In this document: piece by piece, positions 48,101 to 51,142 of the stretch
Numbering within the stretch: position 1 is the first letter of the stretch
Layout of the letters: each line of letters starts with the position of its first letter
Assembly (NCBI GenBank): GCA_949987565.1
Contig: OX465103.1
Coordinates: forward strand, 12,729,145-12,793,144
Source: Luidia sarsii
Lineage: Eukaryota; Echinodermata; Asteroidea; Paxillosida; Luidiidae
Reading direction: 5' to 3'
Length of the DNA stretch: 64,000 nt
The notes under the pieces: generated by a model
What the model was told of the DNA's origin: nothing
Databases searched by the model: none
Seen by the model: only the letters and a program-made list of their open reading frames with translations
Translations under genes and position numbers: made by a program

Positions 48101-49196
48101 GAATATGGTGAATGGCTGGGACAGTGCTGGCAGCCGCAGCCCGGTGCTGGTGTACTCTCCCAAGTAGTCATTGCCATCACTATAGAGCTCCAGCCAGTCA
48201 CACAGGTCCATCACAGACCTCCGCACTCCCTCCCTCAGGCAGACTGACATCAGTGTGGCCACTGAGGCAAAGAAGTGGTCCATGTGGTCCATGCGAGACA
48301 CCTGAGGGCGGAGGGATGATTAGTCTGATCATCTTCTTGCATGTGTGAACTGCGATTTGATATTTCAAACTGGCAGCTGCTGACGTGGGTGGGGTTTCTG
48401 CACATCTTCTTTGGGACCCATCTTGTCAGCCCTCTCTGTCGCTGGCACCCAGCCATGGGCACCCAGACAGGGAGAACCCAGTCAAGAGGTACCCAGTTAG
48501 GCACACCCAGTCAGGGGCACCCAGTCATGGGGCACCCAGTCACGGGCACCAAGTCATGGACACCCAGTCTTGGGCACCCAGTCAGGAGCACTAAGTCATG
48601 GGCACCCAGTCATGGGCACCCAGTCATGGGCACCCAGTCATGGGCACCCAGTCATGGGCACCCAGTCATGGGCACCCAGTCACGGGTACCCAGTCAAGGG
48701 TACCTACATGTAGTCATGGGCACCCAGTCTTGGGCACCCAGTCAGGGGCGCCCAGTCAGGAGCACCCAGTAATGGGCACCCAGTCAGGAGCACCAAGTCA
48801 GGGGCGCCCAGTCATGGGCACCCAGTCAGGGCCACAGAGTCATGGGGCACACAGTCTGCAAAAAAGGGCCTTCAAATCACGGTGCGGCTCGTCATCGTAT
48901 TAATACAAGGAAGAACTCTTCCTGCTCAGCAGGTTCTCACGCTTTATAGAGCGACCATACGAAATGGGCGGCCCTGGTGAGACCCACACCATGTGCTCAC
49001 CTCATCGCTGGGCATCCAGCGCTCGATACTGTCCTGGTTCTGGCGGACGATGGCCGCACACTCGCTGGACCACTGGCGGAGCAGCACCTCCCGGGCTCGC
49101 AGGCTGGAGGCCTTGACGTGCTCCAGGAAGGCCTCCATGGTCAGCGGGCTCAGCCGCCTCAGCCCCGGAATGTCGATCAACCTCAAGTCGGCGTAC
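2906..49196 (-). CDS. Axonemal dynein heavy chain, inner-arm DNAH3/7/12 type (partial; 34 exons)
   Basis: This is the motor subunit of a ciliary/flagellar inner dynein arm; ATP hydrolysis in its AAA+ ring drives microtubule sliding. Exons in transcript order run from 49196 down to 2906 and are listed individually as E1-E34. Their lengths sum to 6072 nt (2023 codons) with all junction phases matching and no internal stop. Numbering from the first visible codon: stem 1-590, linker about 590-1040, AAA1 with P-loop Lys near 1064 and Walker B CFDEFNR, AAA2 P-loop Lys near 1345, AAA3 P-loop Lys near 1740 with Walker [10 protein letters not shown]. Family members are about 4000 residues, so roughly the first few hundred residues and the C-terminal half lie outside. 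Assignment to the DNAH3/7/12 group rests on remembered motifs such as TMRGSPFI and [14 protein letters not shown], so the exact paralogue is not settled. Exon ends are inferred from splice consensus and phase. Confidence 0.93.
3285..3548 (-). CDS. Dynein exon 33 (AAA3 small subdomain)
   Basis: 264 nt, codons 1906-1993, phase 0 at both ends. It contains [19 protein letters not shown], the conserved 'PxKxHYxFNLRDxxR' signature at the end of a dynein AAA module, with a sensor-2-type arginine. The donor is AAA|GTGAGT. The acceptor is preceded on the sense strand by a CT-dinucleotide tract of about 280 nt. Confidence 0.93.
3553..3835. repeat. (GA)n microsatellite, imperfect
   Basis: Long GA-rich tract with GATA and GACA interruptions, directly upstream (sense direction) of the exon 33 acceptor, where it reads as a (CT)n polypyrimidine tract. 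Its Ser-Leu reading frames are repeat artefacts. Confidence 0.95.
4007..4226 (-). CDS. Dynein exon 32 (AAA3)
   Basis: 220 nt, codons 1832-1905. It contains [20 protein letters not shown] and then [20 protein letters not shown]. This is the strongly conserved GPPGGGRN...PRFxRHF block (sensor 1 / arginine-finger region of AAA3). Acceptor CCCTCAG, donor AGG|GTACAG. Confidence 0.93.
4227..4726. other. Intron 31, no feature seen
   Basis: 500-bp intron between dynein exons 31 and 32. It holds only AT-rich sequence and short T-runs. Confidence 0.7.
4727..4876 (-). CDS. Dynein exon 31 (AAA3 Walker B)
   Basis: 150 nt, codons 1782-1831. It contains [19 protein letters not shown] and the following [26 protein letters not shown] is the Walker B acidic motif of AAA3. 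The acceptor is TACTACAG and the donor AA|GTGAGC. Confidence 0.93.
4877..5433. other. Intron 30, no feature seen
   Basis: 557-bp AT-rich intron with a short degenerate AACAAATG repeat near 4945-5000 and nothing else recognisable. Confidence 0.65.
5434..5672 (-). CDS. Dynein exon 30 (AAA3 P-loop)
   Basis: 239 nt, codons 1703-1781 plus two bases. Contains [19 protein letters not shown], the Walker A motif of AAA3 with its lysine and serine intact, then [19 protein letters not shown]. Acceptor TCCTTCAG, donor AG|GTCAGT. Confidence 0.95.
5822..5950 (-). mobile_element. tRNA-derived SINE copy
   Basis: On the minus strand the tRNA-like head (5897 to 5822) shows an A box TAGCTCAGATGGT and a B box GGTTCAAGTCC about 45 nt downstream. 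The flanking sequence ACCCCAGCAAAGACTAG... also recurs next to other copies. The tRNA-like head is repeated near 8666-8738, 17570-17795, 23185-23205, 37101-37157 and 49925-50010. Confidence 0.75.
6660..6915. repeat. 12-bp minisatellite
   Basis: Imperfect copies of ACGGAATCCCTC in the 5.0-kb intron 29, most regular at 6815-6900. The period keeps the minus strand open as Gly-Phe-Arg-Glu repeats, which I treat as non-genic. Confidence 0.88.
8062..8098. repeat. (CA)n microsatellite
   Basis: About 18 CA dinucleotides with a single interruption, in intron 29. Confidence 0.9.
8666..8780 (-). mobile_element. tRNA-derived SINE copy
   Basis: The minus strand reads an A-box-like TAGCTCAGATGATGAG and a B box GGTTCAAGTCTAG, the same family as the copy at 5822. 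A tail-like fragment of the family is at 8430-8490, and the 3' module (TTCAACTTGCATCAAACAAAT) is at 8925-8950. Confidence 0.65.
9088..9130. repeat. Poly-G/T low-complexity tract
   Basis: Runs of 5-10 G separated by T and A on the plus strand, with G-quadruplex potential, in intron 29. The rest of 8950-10700 is AT-rich intron without recognisable features. Confidence 0.7.
10716..10959 (-). CDS. Dynein exon 29 (AAA2-AAA3 linker region)
   Basis: 244 nt, codons 1621-1702. It contains [20 protein letters not shown], then [19 protein letters not shown]. The donor AAAG|GTAGAC is clear. The acceptor (CTGGCAAG|G at 10959) has a weak pyrimidine tract and was chosen because it alone keeps phase with exon 28. 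Confidence 0.85.
10960..11825. other. Intron 28 with a fold-back repeat fragment
   Basis: AT-rich up to about 11450. The segment 11550-11715 matches the fold-back family (CTCTTTTCAGAGCCACATAG; AGTGTCACCACAAACTTTCC). No coding sequence was seen. Confidence 0.6.
11826..12011 (-). CDS. Dynein exon 28 (AAA2 end, acidic insertion)
   Basis: 186 nt, codons 1559-1620. It begins [20 protein letters not shown], an acidic low-complexity stretch of about 20 residues, and then returns to conserved [17 protein letters not shown]. The hydrophobic [10 protein letters not shown] core is typical of this position. The acidic part looks like a surface-loop expansion. Acceptor TTGGCAG, donor AAAG|GTAAGT. Confidence 0.9.
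12335..12560. mobile_element. Inverted pair of SINE B-box domains
   Basis: GGACTTGAACCCATGACC at 12349 (minus orientation) is followed by AGAGGTCTCTGGTTCACTTC at about 12453 (plus orientation) and the family tail TTTTCCTTTGTTTGTTTGA. This is a diverged head-to-head arrangement. Outside it, intron 27 (12012-14589) is AT-rich; it also holds a copy of the AAAGTCCTGCTAGGATCGAAACGTC element end at 13960-13990. Confidence 0.5.
14205..14465. mobile_element. Inverted pair of SINE B-box domains
   Basis: GGGACTTGAACCCAAGACTT (about 14262) and AGAGGTCTCAGGTCCAAGTC (about 14362) face each other around a loop of about 80 bp. A third partial B-box (CTCGGGTGCAAGTTCC) lies at about 14183. The tail GTCAGCTTTTCCTTTATTTG follows at 14435. 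Confidence 0.55.
14590..14723 (-). CDS. Dynein exon 27 (AAA2)
   Basis: 134 nt, codons 1515-1558 plus two bases. It encodes [18 protein letters not shown] and ends [14 protein letters not shown]. Acceptor CCGCCAG, donor AG|GTACCT. Divergent sequence, but it sits at the expected place and in phase. Confidence 0.85.
14738..14878. repeat. 36-bp minisatellite
   Basis: About four copies of AATGAATATGCACTAGAC plus AATGAATATACATGAGGC just upstream of exon 27, with degenerate copies at 14960-15010. The intron then contains a fold-back family fragment (GGCTCTGAAAAGAGCCGGTA at 15127). Confidence 0.88.
15312..15426 (-). CDS. Dynein exon 26 (AAA2)
   Basis: 115 nt, codons 1476-1514. It contains [20 protein letters not shown], which completes the ATVSRCGMIY(M/V)EP signature begun in exon 25. 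Acceptor GAACCAG, donor TGG|GTCAGT. Confidence 0.92.
15427..16022. other. Intron 25
   Basis: 596 bp with one fold-back-type fragment (TTTGATCCTAGCAGGCCCTT near 15667), the same end sequence that seeds the large minisatellite. Nothing else was seen. Confidence 0.6.
16023..16123 (-). CDS. Dynein exon 25 (AAA2 sensor region)
   Basis: 101 nt, codons 1443-1475 plus two bases. It encodes [20 protein letters not shown] and [14 protein letters not shown], a near-invariant AAA2 block in axonemal dyneins. Acceptor CTCCACAG, donor CG|GTGGGT. Confidence 0.94.
16200..16760. repeat. 13-bp minisatellite (CTTAGGGCTATGG)
   Basis: About 40 imperfect copies filling most of intron 24, with GGTTAT hexamer runs near 16700. 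It contains TTAGGG, but the 13-bp period shows it is not telomeric. Confidence 0.93.
16852..17070 (-). CDS. Dynein exon 24 (AAA2 Walker B)
   Basis: 219 nt, codons 1370-1442, phase 0. It contains [20 protein letters not shown] and [19 protein letters not shown], including the [14 protein letters not shown]alker B segment of AAA2. Acceptor CTTCTAG, donor AAA|GTAGGC. Confidence 0.95.
17565..17795. mobile_element. Fold-back pair of tRNA-derived SINE copies
   Basis: Minus-oriented B box (GGACTTGAACCCAAGACC at 17578) and plus-oriented tRNA-like copy at 17728-17795 with A box TAGATAGCTCCAGTGATAAG and B box GGTTCAAATC. Between them GAAGCATTTTAACCAT and ATGGTTAAATGCTTC form an inner hairpin. The whole locus could fold into a long stem in intron 23. 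Confidence 0.65.
17898..18032 (-). CDS. Dynein exon 23 (AAA2 P-loop)
   Basis: 135 nt, codons 1325-1369. It contains [20 protein letters not shown], the Walker A motif of AAA2 (GxxxxGKT intact). Acceptor CCTTTTAG, donor AGA|GTGAGT. Confidence 0.95.
18110..18700. repeat. 30-bp minisatellite in intron 22
   Basis: About 19 imperfect copies of ATTGAGGACAAGACCAGTGG followed by ATTGTAGTGG. The period is divisible by three, so the array is open in several frames. On the minus strand it is open in frame with dynein exon 22 (see findings). Confidence 0.93.
18739..18903 (-). CDS. Dynein exon 22 (between AAA1 and AAA2)
   Basis: 165 nt, codons 1270-1324. It encodes [20 protein letters not shown] and [18 protein letters not shown]. 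This conserved block precedes the AAA2 P-loop. Acceptor TTCCCAG, donor CAG|GTAGGT. Confidence 0.95.
18904..19565. other. Intron 21 with a SINE-like fragment
   Basis: 662 bp. A diverged minus-strand SINE fragment (CTTGAGCTATCCTGCCCTAA at 19296; TATCTTTGCTGGGATGGGGG at 19359) is the only element recognised. Confidence 0.5.
19566..19709 (-). CDS. Dynein exon 21 (AAA1 C-terminal part)
   Basis: 144 nt, codons 1222-1269. It contains [20 protein letters not shown] and [27 protein letters not shown] is a near-universal dynein heavy-chain signature. Acceptor CATTCAG, donor AAG|GTTGGT. Confidence 0.96.
19710..20577. other. Intron 20 with a fold-back element copy
   Basis: 868 bp. A partial inverted-repeat element lies at 19858-19990 (GAAGGTTTGCATGGTGGAAG ... 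GCATGGTGTTACCGCAAACC). The remainder has no recognisable feature. Confidence 0.55.
20578..20715 (-). CDS. Dynein exon 20 (AAA1)
   Basis: 138 nt, codons 1176-1221. It encodes [20 protein letters not shown] and [19 protein letters not shown] is diagnostic of AAA1 in all dynein heavy chains. Acceptor CTTGCAG, donor CAG|GTAAGG. Confidence 0.96.
20716..21487. other. Intron 19 with a fold-back fragment
   Basis: 772 bp. A diverged copy of the fold-back family is at about 21055-21205 (ACCATGCAAACCTTCAGGTC ... AGTGTTACAGCAAAC). No coding sequence was seen. Confidence 0.5.
21488..21658 (-). CDS. Dynein exon 19 (AAA1 sensor 1)
   Basis: 171 nt, codons 1119-1175. It contains [19 protein letters not shown], the invariant [17 protein letters not shown] block (sensor-1 region of AAA1). 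Acceptor TCGTCAG, donor AAG|GTGAGG. Confidence 0.97.
22110..22338 (-). CDS. Dynein exon 18 (AAA1 P-loop and Walker B)
   Basis: 229 nt, codons 1042-1118. It contains [20 protein letters not shown] (Walker A, catalytic lysine present), then [20 protein letters not shown] and [13 protein letters not shown] (Walker B Asp-Glu present). This is the main ATP-hydrolysing site of the motor and is fully intact. Acceptor CTCCACAG, donor GAG|GTGAGG. Confidence 0.98.
22565..22815. repeat. Degenerate 6-bp repeat (CCTGAG/CCCGAG)
   Basis: Hexamer repeat of about 250 bp in intron 17, next to the exon 17 donor. Its Pro-Glu/Leu-Arg frames are repeat artefacts. Confidence 0.88.
22860..23058 (-). CDS. Dynein exon 17 (linker end / AAA1 start)
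   Basis: 199 nt, codons 976-1041 plus two bases. It encodes [38 protein letters not shown] and [20 protein letters not shown]. The YGYEYLGN and [12 protein letters not shown] motifs mark entry into AAA1. Acceptor CCCACCAG, donor AG|GTAGGA. Confidence 0.96.
23520..23658 (-). CDS. Dynein exon 16 (linker)
   Basis: 139 nt, codons 930-975 plus one base. It contains [20 protein letters not shown] and [12 protein letters not shown]. It matches the linker segment that ends in the VIDVHARDV motif completed by exon 17. Acceptor CCATCAG, donor ATG|GTAGGA. Confidence 0.94.
23659..24331. other. Intron 15: fold-back fragment and CTA microsatellite
   Basis: 673 bp. A fold-back family fragment spans about 23760-23940 (CAGCTCTTTTCAGAGCCGCG), a (CTA)n run lies at 24251-24282, and the rest is unremarkable. 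Confidence 0.6.
24251..24282. repeat. (CTA)n trinucleotide microsatellite
   Basis: About ten uninterrupted CTA/TAC triplets in intron 15. Confidence 0.92.
24332..24484 (-). CDS. Dynein exon 15 (linker)
   Basis: 153 nt, codons 879-929. It contains [20 protein letters not shown] and [20 protein letters not shown], the WPGQVV linker signature. The acceptor CAACCAG borders the 11.9-kb intron 14; the donor is AAG|GTAAGG. Confidence 0.95.
24975..34515. repeat. 9.5-kb minisatellite of 19-21-bp units
   Basis: Nearly uninterrupted array of GGATTGAAAGGTCCTGCTA (19 bp) and related units. Main variants end GGTCTAGCTA (19 bp), GGCGGACTGGTA (21 bp), GGTCGTGCTA or GGTCCTGGCA. By length it holds about 490-500 units. 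Edges are degenerate and the core (27250-31700) is the most homogeneous. It lies wholly inside dynein intron 14. Higher-order duplication is visible (period about 692 bp at 32.6-34.0 kb, about 1.9 kb at 27.5-31.4 kb). Short open frames inside are repeat artefacts. Confidence 0.97.
34520..35060. repeat. 46-bp tandem repeat
   Basis: About 11 copies of a 46-bp unit containing GGTCCTACTAGTCCTAGGAT and CAAAACATCAGAGCCTGTCT, directly next to the 19-bp array. It shares the GGTCCT..TAGGATCAAAAC core and seems to derive from a longer part of the same progenitor. Confidence 0.92.
35061..36359. other. Remainder of intron 14, mostly unidentified
   Basis: A weak direct repeat (CCTTCTGGTCGTTGATCGTC versus CCTTTCCGGTCGTTGGTCAT) lies at 35410-35570. 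Two copies of GGGGTTCCATTCCCC followed by GTCACCGCAAG or ATCGACGCAAG, at 35686 and 35729, resemble a tRNA T-arm and 3' acceptor strand. I see no coding sequence. Confidence 0.45.
36360..36588 (-). CDS. Dynein exon 14 (linker)
   Basis: 229 nt, codons 802-878. It contains [19 protein letters not shown] and [20 protein letters not shown], the strongly conserved [14 protein letters not shown] linker motif. It ends VEKWLIQ in phase 0. Acceptor GGGACAG, donor CAG|GTGGGT into the giant intron. Confidence 0.97.
36623..36647. repeat. (GA)n microsatellite
   Basis: About 12 GA units 35 bp upstream (sense direction) of the exon 14 acceptor, reading as CT on the transcribed strand. Confidence 0.9.
37070..37260 (+). 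mobile_element. Fold-back SINE with 25-bp hairpin
   Basis: Positions 37101-37125 and 37133-37157 are inverted repeats with one mismatch and a 7-nt loop, each containing the SINE B box (GACTTGAACCCGAG / CTCGGGTTCAAGTCCCGG). The family 3' module follows (GTTTCCTTTATTTGTTTGAT; GAAAAAGCTGCATCC). Confidence 0.75.
37448..37606 (-). CDS. Dynein exon 13 (linker)
   Basis: 159 nt, codons 749-801 plus two bases. It contains [20 protein letters not shown] and KRLFFPR, matching the L..IQKGLN.YLE.KR..FPR motif of dynein linkers. Acceptor TTGTCAG, donor AG|GTCAGT. Confidence 0.96.
37715..38425. repeat. Tandem segmental duplication reaching the exon 12 donor
   Basis: Copy A (about 37715-38087) and copy B (about 38088-38425) share GTGATCCTC..., CACTGGACTTTTATTT, CAACTGCTGCCCAG, GTCTTGCTAGCATC and CATTCCTGGCATCAC in the same order. 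Copy B ends over the exon 12 splice donor; copy A carries a matching decoy (AACTG|GTAACTGTC). Each copy also contains a CACTGGACTTTTA / TTAAGTCCAG inverted pair. Confidence 0.85.
38420..38559 (-). CDS. Dynein exon 12 (linker)
   Basis: 140 nt, codons 703-748 plus two bases. It contains [20 protein letters not shown] and [20 protein letters not shown], a highly conserved [11 protein letters not shown] linker block. Acceptor GCCTACAG, donor TG|GTAACT. Confidence 0.97.
38560..39322. other. Intron 11
   Basis: 763 bp. It contains an inverted pair from the dispersed element, GAGAAAGGTCCTGCTAGGAA at 39151 and CATCCTAGCAGCACCTTTCT at 39206, i.e. a short fold-back copy of the family that resembles the large minisatellite. 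Nothing else was seen. Confidence 0.6.
39323..39523 (-). CDS. Dynein exon 11 (linker)
   Basis: 201 nt, codons 636-702. It contains [20 protein letters not shown] and [17 protein letters not shown]. The [10 protein letters not shown] motif is what points to the DNAH3/7/12 group. Acceptor CTGGACAG, donor CTG|GTGAGT. Confidence 0.97.
39536..40000. repeat. Polypurine (GGA/GGAG) low-complexity tract
   Basis: About 465 bp of almost pure purine on the plus strand, which is a polypyrimidine tract just upstream of the exon 11 acceptor in the sense direction. Overlapping open frames on both strands are artefacts. Confidence 0.93.
40207..40335 (-). CDS. Dynein exon 10 (stem/linker junction)
   Basis: 129 nt, codons 593-635. 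It encodes [20 protein letters not shown] and [10 protein letters not shown]. This segment begins the linker. Acceptor TCCTCAG, donor AAG|GTGGGC. Confidence 0.93.
40680..41125. repeat. 12-bp minisatellite (AATCATGATCAGG)
   Basis: About 35 imperfect copies of roughly 12-13 bp containing the palindrome ATCATGAT, with an internal higher-order duplication of about 140 bp. It ends next to the exon 9 donor. Confidence 0.92.
41132..41323 (-). CDS. Dynein exon 9 (stem)
   Basis: 192 nt, codons 529-592. It contains [20 protein letters not shown] and DSMSEK. The PLI..LCNPG...RHW motif is conserved in all axonemal heavy chains. Acceptor CTTCCAG, donor AAG|GTCTGT. Confidence 0.97.
41565..41760. repeat. 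Polypyrimidine low-complexity tract
   Basis: C/T-rich stretch (CTCCCTCT and CATCCTCCTCC type) on the plus strand in intron 8. Confidence 0.8.
41905..42099 (-). CDS. Dynein exon 8 (stem)
   Basis: 195 nt, codons 464-528. It contains [20 protein letters not shown] and QVEDE. The W..GP...L....VE stem motif is recognisable. Acceptor TCCCCCAG, donor GAG|GTAAAG. Confidence 0.93.
42517..42708. repeat. (CCAAC)n pentanucleotide microsatellite
   Basis: About 38 units of CCAAC with CCATC variants. A degenerate ATCCCATCCC precursor-like region extends back to 42180. It ends only 10-12 bp from the exon 7 donor, and its minus-strand frame is continuous with exon 7. Confidence 0.96.
42720..42915 (-). CDS. 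Dynein exon 7 (stem, coiled helices)
   Basis: 196 nt, codons 398-463. It contains [20 protein letters not shown] and [18 protein letters not shown], charged and helical as expected for the tail. The acceptor (GTGAACAG at 42916) keeps phase with exon 6; donor GAG|GTGGGA. Confidence 0.9.
43180..43410 (+). mobile_element. tRNA-derived SINE, second family
   Basis: A-box-like CCGTGGTCAAACAGTTAGAC and B-box-like GCTGATTTGAATCCC 45 nt apart, followed by a body with ACCCAGCAACGAATGGGTAC. This is distinct from the SINE at 5822. Intron 6 otherwise has no recognised features. Confidence 0.65.
43633..43763 (-). CDS. Dynein exon 6 (stem)
   Basis: 131 nt, codons 355-397 plus two bases. It encodes [20 protein letters not shown] and [13 protein letters not shown]. 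The frame contains no upstream Met, and the exon was found from splice sites (acceptor TCTGTAG, donor AG|GTAAGT) and phase match. Confidence 0.88.
43764..44177. other. Intron 5
   Basis: 414 bp with a fold-back-like fragment (CATTCCTAGAGGGGCCTTCG then AGATCCCGCTAGGATCAAAA at 43910-43955), the same family as the minisatellite-like element. Confidence 0.55.
44178..44381 (-). CDS. Dynein exon 5 (stem)
   Basis: 204 nt, codons 287-354, phase 0. It encodes [20 protein letters not shown], then [14 protein letters not shown]. Acceptor CCCGCAG, donor AAG|GTACAG. Confidence 0.92.
44526..44680. mobile_element. MITE-like element with 38-bp terminal inverted repeats
   Basis: Left arm 44526-44563 (AATAGGTTTGCGGTGATACC...) and right arm 44643-44680 are near-perfect reverse complements, with an interior GTTTCGAACAGTGTACTCTG. 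It is the same family as 1675-1837. A further left end starts at about 44710 (AATAGGTTTTGTGGTGACAC). Confidence 0.78.
44935..45345. repeat. (GGTCTC)n / (GGGTCT)n hexanucleotide repeat
   Basis: About 400 bp, GGTCTC-based up to 45240 and then a purer GGGTCT block at 45250-45315. It lies 73 bp from exon 4 in intron 4. Dipeptide open frames are artefacts. Confidence 0.93.
45418..45622 (-). CDS. Dynein exon 4 (stem)
   Basis: 205 nt, codons 218-286. It contains [20 protein letters not shown] and [16 protein letters not shown]. Acceptor CTCCAAG, donor AGT|GTAAGT. Confidence 0.9.
46365..46740. repeat. Minisatellite (about 62-75 bp) that includes the exon 3 splice donor
   Basis: Five intronic copies, plus the exon boundary itself, of a unit reading CATCAATCCCTCCCCTCCAC, TGACCTGAT, GGGCCCATGGCTATTGGCC and AGGACCCCCCC. 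Sense strand: each unit carries the last coding bases of exon 3 and the donor. Copies at 46445 and 46659 keep GT; those at 46383, 46511 and 46584 read AT. Confidence 0.93.
46736..46989 (-). CDS. Dynein exon 3 (stem)
   Basis: 254 nt, codons 134-217 plus two bases. It contains [20 protein letters not shown], then [18 protein letters not shown]. Acceptor TGTCTTAG, donor AG|GTCAGT. The 3' end is the source of the repeat array at 46365-46740. Confidence 0.92.
47804..47877 (-). other. tRNA-like sequence (tRNA pseudogene or SINE head)
   Basis: On the minus strand, 74 nt with a 6-bp acceptor pairing (CAGCTC / GAGCTG), a D-arm-like GGTCTAGTGGTTAGGAC matching the A box and a canonical B box GGTTCGAATCCC. 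The anticodon stem pairs poorly, so a functional tRNA is unlikely. Confidence 0.6.
48098..48301 (-). CDS. Dynein exon 2 (stem)
   Basis: 204 nt, codons 66-133, phase 0. It contains [20 protein letters not shown] and [14 protein letters not shown]. The F..VATLM...L stem motif is seen in the DNAH3/7/12 group. Acceptor GCCCTCAG, donor ATG|GTCAGT. Confidence 0.93.
48445..48850. repeat. 14-bp minisatellite (GGGCACCCAGTCAT)
   Basis: About 28 imperfect copies in intron 1, most homogeneous at 48598-48680. Plus-strand frames up to 143 codons are artefacts. Confidence 0.94.
49001..49196 (-). CDS. Dynein exon 1 of those visible (stem)
   Basis: 196 nt: one leading base, then codons 1-65. It encodes [20 protein letters not shown] and later [20 protein letters not shown]. 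Acceptor CTCCTCAG, donor GAG|GTGAGC. The exon starts mid-codon at a splice acceptor, so it is not the true first exon. Confidence 0.93.
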
Positions 49197-49919
49197 CTGA
49201 GGAGAGGGGAACACAGAGAAACCATAGATATAACATGTGATCCACTCAGCAAAAAAGGGATGCTATGTTATTATGTGTATAGGACTATGTGACAAGCTCC
49301 ACAGAAATGAGTACAATTTGTAAATCAGACAAGGCAATTCGGAGGTTTCAGATAGGGTTTGGGTTTGTTTCTAGAGTGATGTACAAAGCTGAATCAGTTA
49401 CACTATCAGCTTAATTTTGGTGTACAATGTAGGTTTGAAGCTGATAATGAAATGAATTAGACCACCGAATTCCATAATTTTTCCCTCTTTATGAAACTCG
49501 TACGTGAGAAGCACAAAGGTAATTGTAGGTTGTTTTTAACACCCAATCAGATAAGCCAACATTTTTCTCTGGGTTTCATTCCCCTTTAATACCTATTTAT
49601 GTGGAGCCCGTCAAATAATATTTTTGTGTCAAGGAGAATATAATTCAATGAGGGTTTGCCCTACTCGGCGTAATAAATTCTGCCCGAGCTGCCTGATTTG
49701 TTGTTCCTCAGGGAATAGCACTCAACGCTCAGTGCATAATTTTTATGTGGAGTAAGGCAAACCCTCCTCAAATTATAGAGAACCCCACAAAATCAAGCAT
49801 CTGCCTTTGAGGAAGGTCCTGCTCAGCTCGAAACACCAGGCCCGCCTAATCTTTGATATTTACATTTGGGTCATTTTAGTCAGAAATGGATCATTCAGTA
49901 AAAAATGGCACAGAAAAAC

Positions 49920-50050
49920 TATGACTAGACCGGGACTTGAACCCAAGACCTCTGGTCTTGCATACCGTCTTCTCACCATCTGAGCTATTTAGCCCTCAGA
50001 TGGAAATATTCAACTACCTGTAGTCTTTGCCAGGGTGAGGGCACCAGTCA
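49920..50050 (-). mobile_element. tRNA-derived SINE copy
   Basis: Minus-strand B box GGTTCAAGTCCCGGTC and A box AATAGCTCAGATGGTGAG; the flanking GAATATTTCCATCTGAGGGC resembles the copies at 5822 and 8666. Confidence 0.7.
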
Positions 50051-50360
50051 GAAGCATTCGACCATTAAACGCTGTATAGCTGTAAGGATTACCCCCCCCC
50101 CCACCCTATTTTTTATTCAGATACAATCAAAACAATGTTGCAAACCCGGCTACAGCACAAAGTGGATGCAGCTTCTTCAATTTAAGTTAAACAAATAGTG
50201 GAAAAACTGACTAGAGACTTTTCAATAAATCATCTATCAAAGTGGGATTGATTTGACAGAGCATTACAATGTACGATACACTTTGACTGATAGTATACAC
50301 TTAGTTGGTCACTCTCAGAGACACCATGAACCTGATGAAGTGGAGATGAACATCTGTTAA

Positions 50361-50465
50361 AATGAAATTTGGAATTCAGTTAAACTGAAGCAGGCAAAAT
50401 AAGTGGGTGAGGTCTACTGATGAGGCGGGCCAGGAATGCAAGCTATGGGAATACTGGCAATTTCT
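50361..50465 (+). pseudogene. Decayed C-type lectin fragment (relic 1)
   Basis: About 75 bp align with the centre of the lectin gene: GGCAAAATAAGTGGGTGAGG and GATGAGGCGGGCCAGGAATG match lectin GGCAAGTGGGTGAA and GATGAGGCAGGCCAGGAATG. Its frame (NKWVRSTDEAGQECK) parallels GKWVKSGDEAGQEC and carries an upstream stop. No flanking lectin exon survives. Confidence 0.7.
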
Positions 50466-50936
50466 AATTTCCCAATGATATACATGTACACGTTGTATGC
50501 ACCCCTACCGGGGGTACTTTAATAGCAATTTCTAAGGCCATGGAAGAGAACTTCCACACTTGCATGGTAGTTGTTATGGCAACTTCTCCCTCAATTAAGG
50601 CTGTTACAATAGAATGCCCATTGTATCCGCCAAACCTTTGAAAAAACAGGCATGCGTTTGATTTACAGGAGAAGAATAGCGTGGTTAATTATTGGCACAA
50701 CTCAGCATCAGACACGGTGTCTGAACATTTTGAAGGCAGGGTGTACTTGGCCTGATGGGAAGGGGAGGTAGCTGTAAGCAATCAGGCAGCCATCAGTGGC
50801 CAACTGAGACTCCCTCGGGCAAAGTATCTTTACAAGCAATGTCTGATTGAGATCAAAGCAAAGCACTGACACAGGGAGTCAGCCAGTTCCATTTGGATGT
50901 GCAGGCAACTGCATGGTAGGCATCTTTAATCTGTAG

Positions 50937-51142
50937 GAGTCTGCAGCTCTCTGCAGTGTGAGAACATTGCAACACCAGACATTGACAGGATTTGTGGGCA
51001 AAGGAGTAAAACAGGAAAACGACACATATCAGTGAATGCTCATCTGAGTTTTCTTTGACTGCAAAAGGACTGAGTGTAGACAAGGAAATAGTGACTGGAC
51101 ATCAGCTGCTCAAATCGGGCTTGATTTGAAGACACCGGACAC
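50937..51142 (+). promoter_or_regulatory. Conserved upstream block of lectin 1 (candidate promoter/5'UTR)
   Basis: Starts GAGTCTGCAGCTCTCTGCAG and ends at the start codon. It is shared by all five lectins (54324, 59232, 61423, 63428), with an internal 7-8-bp deletion in this copy. No clear TATA box. The role is inferred only from position and conservation. Confidence 0.4.

Larger units (their letters stand above)
49197..50936. other. Spacer between dynein exon 1 and lectin 1
   Basis: No dynein-like exon was found on the minus strand. It contains a fold-back-type fragment (GAAGGTCCTGCTCAGCTCGA at 49812), a minus-strand SINE copy at 49920-50050 with its tail module to 50240, and a lectin relic at 50361-50465. 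The final 200 bp belong to the lectin duplication unit. Confidence 0.6.

Noticed and set aside
48341..48903. His/Pro-rich proteins over the 14-bp repeat
   Set aside because: All frames remain open across the repeat, no homology, and it sits in dynein intron 1.
50853..51083. Minus-strand 76-79-aa frame repeated upstream of each lectin (also 54240, 59058, 61339, 63344)
   Set aside because: Recurs because the upstream block is duplicated. It opposes the candidate promoter, has no recognisable domain and no consistent coding constraint.
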